Shown: positions 6,130 to 7,665 of the stretch, in pieces
How positions within the stretch are numbered: position 1 is the first letter of the stretch
Layout of the letters: each line of letters opens with the position of its first letter
Origin: Klenkia sp.
GTDB lineage: Bacteria > Actinomycetota > Actinomycetes > Mycobacteriales > Geodermatophilaceae
Assembly (NCBI GenBank): GCA_025966215.1
Contig: JAOPVM010000071.1
Coordinates: 1-7,665 of the forward strand
Reading direction: 5' to 3'
Length of the DNA: 7,665 nt
Notes under the pieces: generated by a model
What the model saw: the letters and a program-made list of their open reading frames with translations, nothing else
Database searches by the model: none
What the model was told of the DNA's origin: nothing
Position numbers and translations under genes: made by a program

Positions 6130-7079
6130 CCGCCCCCGTCCGCACCGTTCTCGGCGACGTCGACCCCGCCCTCCTGGGGGTCACGAACTACCACGAGCAC
6201 CTCTTCCAGGTGTCGCCGCTGCTTGCCGGTGACGAGCTGGAGGACGAGGAGCGCTCCGGCGAGGAGGCCGCGACCCTGGTGGCGGCCGGCACCACGGCGA
6301 TGATCGAGGCCACGCCGACCGGGCTCGGTGCCCGGCCCGACGCCGTGGCCCGGATCAGCGCTGCATGCGGGCTCCACGTCGTGCACACCACCGGCGCCCA
6401 TCACTCCGGGCACTACGCCGCGGACCACCCGCTGCTCCGGCTCACCGTGCAGGAGCTCGCCGCGCTGTTCACCGCCGACGTCCAGGACGGGCTGCGCCTG
6501 CCCGACGGGACGGTGGCCCGCGCACCGGGCGGCGCGCCCGTCCGCGCCGGCATCGTCAAGGGCGCCGCTCGGTACTGGTCCATCGACCCCTTCGGGCGCC
6601 GCGTCCTGACCGCCTGCGCACACACCGCGCTGGAGACCGGCGTCGCGGTGATGGTGCACCTGGACCACGGCTCGGCCGCCCACGAGGTGCTGGACCTGCT
6701 GGCTGCGGACGGGCTGGCCGCCGATCGGGTGGTGCTGGCCCACGTGGACCGCAACCCCGATCCCGGCCTGCACGCCTCACTGGCCGAGCGCGGTGCCCAC
6801 CTGGGCTACGACGGCGCGGCCCGGCACCGGGAGGTGCCCGACTCGGTGCTGCTGGCCTGCCTGGAGGCGACCGTGGCCGCCGTCGGGGCCGACCGGATCC
6901 TGCTCGGTGGCGACGTCGCCCGGGCTTCGCGGTACCGGGCCTACGGCGGCATCCCGGGCCTGGACTACCTGCCCCGTCGCTTCTTCCCCCGGGTGGCCGG
7001 GTCCTTGGGCTCAGCGGTCCTGCACACCATCACGGTCACGAATCCCGCCCGCCTGCTGCAGGTGGCGCCGACCGGCTGA
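6126..7079 (+). CDS. Phosphotriesterase-family (amidohydrolase superfamily) metal hydrolase, probable sugar-lactone lactonase
   Basis: A 317-residue TIM-barrel hydrolase with a complete binuclear metal site: His23 and His25 in NYHEHLF, the bridging (usually carbamylated) Lys145 in GIVKGAARYW, His178 in MVHLDHG, His206 in VLAHVDRN, and Asp263 in LGGDVAR. The spacing between these residues follows the phosphotriesterase family, and the length is slightly short of the usual 330-350. Characterised bacterial relatives in sugar operons hydrolyse sugar lactones or their phosphates, so lactone opening in this pathway is the favoured role (inference from context). No signal peptide is seen, so it is cytoplasmic. 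The GTG start at 6126 overlaps the kinase stop by GTGA and leads directly into the first strand. No good ribosome site precedes it, consistent with translational coupling. It is the last gene of the rightward operon. Confidence 0.9.
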   Translation: MTAPVRTVLGDVDPALLGVTNYHEHLFQVSPLLAGDELEDEERSGEEAATLVAAGTTAMIEATPTGLGARPDAVARISAACGLHVVHTTGAHHSGHYAADHPLLRLTVQELAALFTADVQDGLRLPDGTVARAPGGAPVRAGIVKGAARYWSIDPFGRRVLTACAHTALETGVAVMVHLDHGSAAHEVLDLLAADGLAADRVVLAHVDRNPDPGLHASLAERGAHLGYDGAARHREVPDSVLLACLEATVAAVGADRILLGGDVARASRYRAYGGIPGLDYLPRRFFPRVAGSLGSAVLHTITVTNPARLLQVAPTG

Positions 7080-7163
7080 GGTGCCGACCGCGGGCTGCTG
7101 CACCGACCCCACCGCGTGCGCGAACCTGGCTCCCGGCAACCGTGGGTCGAGGAACGCATGCCA

Positions 7164-7191
7164 TCCGGGCACCGGGCACGTGCCTGCCGGA
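7164..7191 (+). terminator. GC-rich hairpin downstream of the rightward operon, possible terminator
   Basis: Arms TCCGGgCA and TGCCGGA pair over seven bases with one bulged G, and the inside contains the 10-bp palindrome GGCACGTGCC (7175-7184). It lies 85 bases after the hydrolase stop with no coding sequence between. There is no T-tract, as is common for actinobacterial terminators, so the assignment is weak. I see nothing else recognisable in 7080-7300. Confidence 0.25.
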
Positions 7192-7300
7192 CGGCACGGT
7201 CGTGGCTGACGCGCAGCACCCCAGCCGTCCAGGGCACCAGGCCTCCGTCTGCAGGAAGGATCTGGGGAAGTCCCGGGTGGGTCGAACGTGCTGGTCAGAG

Positions 7301-7357
7301 CGGAGGGCGAGGGATTCGAACCCTCGAGGAGCTTTCACCCCTAGCGGTTTTCAAGAA
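7301..7357 (-). pseudogene. 3' fragment of tRNA-Ser(TGA), likely attachment-site scar
   Basis: Read on the minus strand, this is the 3' part of a class II tRNA. It has the anticodon loop CTTGAAA with anticodon TGA (7353-7351), the 3' strand of the anticodon stem ACCGC, a long serine-type variable arm, the T arm GAGGG-TTCGAAT-CCCTC (7325-7309), the acceptor 3' strand GCCCTCC, and discriminator G at 7301. No CCA is encoded. The 5' strand of the anticodon stem is lost after its first pair (7357-7358 mismatch), and no D arm or GGAGGGC acceptor strand is found upstream. A tRNA cut exactly at the anticodon loop is typical of an integrase crossover site, so I read it as an att site and not a working gene. 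Confidence 0.8.
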
Positions 7358-7665
7358 TGCTGACGGCCCTTCGCCGGCCTGCGCGAAACGCCATAACCGC
7401 AGTTCAGGGCATTGCGGGCTTGACCGCTAATCACCGGTGCTGACCCCCTTTTGCCATCCTTACGGGCACGTAGCGGGCACGAAATCCGGGCCGCAATCTG
7501 GCACCTGACCAGGACGCACACCCGTTTGTCGCTGACTTCGACGGCCTCTAGAGGGGGCATGTTGCCCGATCAAGTCGCGACGGGTCGCGCACGGATTCGC
7601 ACTCGCTCGCCCTGTCCGTCTCTAGCTCCGACCGGGGTGACACCGGCCCACCACCGGGGTGACAT
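7358..7665. mobile_element. Probable edge of an integrated element beyond the tRNA-Ser scar
   Basis: This 308-base stretch holds no convincing gene and looks less GC-rich than the operons to the left. By the usual geometry, the element lies on the 5' side of the tRNA 3' scar, which here means higher coordinates. It contains an octamer CGGGCACG repeated 11 bp apart (7463-7470, 7474-7481), a perfect 10-bp palindrome CCTCTAGAGG (7545-7554), and a 12-bp direct repeat at its end. No integrase is visible in the window, so the element's identity is open. Confidence 0.4.
7631..7664. repeat. 12-bp direct repeat ACCGGGGTGACA, two copies 22 bp apart
   Basis: ACCGGGGTGACA occurs at 7631-7642 and again at 7653-7664, with CGGCCCA-like spacer sequence between. 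The series may continue past the window edge. Such short repeats fit integrase arm sites, iterons or the multiple terminal repeats of IS21-type insertion sequences; none can be confirmed here. Confidence 0.6.

Noticed and set aside
6365..7363. A 332-codon plus-strand frame overlapping the phosphotriesterase-like gene.
   Set aside because: It is an Arg/Pro/Ala-rich out-of-frame shadow of a gene with a complete metal site, extended through non-coding DNA and the tRNA remnant.
7116..7430. A 104-codon plus-strand frame across the tRNA remnant.
   Set aside because: Its translation includes GGRGIRTLE, the usual artefact of reading through an antisense tRNA-Ser, and it has no other coding support.
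7351..7560. A 69-codon minus-strand frame in the presumed element edge, ending on the TGA of the tRNA anticodon.
   Set aside because: There is no recognisable domain or clear ribosome site, and the stop lies inside a tRNA sequence. It could be a real small element gene, but nothing in the sequence supports it.

Overview
The window is very GC-rich, uses many GTG starts and has tightly packed genes with 4-base stop/start overlaps, which points to a high-GC actinobacterium. A Geodermatophilaceae-like host is a guess from style only; no marker gene here fixes the taxon. Positions 1 to about 7080 hold two divergent operons around a 137-bp control region (3749-3885). Positions 7080-7665 are non-coding and contain a broken tRNA-Ser 3' half with sequence of a different character beyond it.

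The leftward operon (minus strand, 3748 down to 1) encodes, in transcription order: a cupin-type (PF06560-like) phosphosugar isomerase, a KDPG/KHG-type aldolase, a divergent AroE-fold (shikimate dehydrogenase-like) oxidoreductase, a D-isomer-specific 2-hydroxyacid dehydrogenase, and an RpiR/HexR-type regulator that runs off the left edge. The rightward operon (plus strand, 3886 to 7079) encodes a short-chain dehydrogenase of the polyol/ketose type, an FGGY xylulokinase-like kinase, and a phosphotriesterase-family metal hydrolase of the kind often found to be a lactonase. Four of the six gene junctions use the same GTGA overlap, so the genes look translationally coupled.

Taken together this looks like a dedicated catabolic locus for an unidentified sugar, polyol or sugar acid. 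A plausible flow (inference) is oxidation by the SDR, phosphorylation by the kinase, isomerisation by the cupin enzyme, oxidation by one of the two dehydrogenases, lactone opening by the phosphotriesterase-like enzyme, and retro-aldol cleavage by the aldolase to pyruvate plus an aldehyde or aldehyde phosphate. No dehydratase and no transporter is visible; they may lie outside the window. A perfect TGTAGT-CAA-ACTACA palindrome in the divergent promoter region resembles the known HexR operator and links the regulator at the end of the leftward operon to control of both operons.

At the right end, the minus strand from 7357 to 7301 is the 3' part of a tRNA-Ser(TGA) gene, from the anticodon loop to the discriminator base, without its 5' half. 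This is the usual scar of a tyrosine-integrase element. Its orientation puts the mobile element at higher coordinates, with the catabolic locus in the flanking chromosome. The last bases of the window contain a 12-bp direct repeat that may belong to that element or to an insertion-sequence end.
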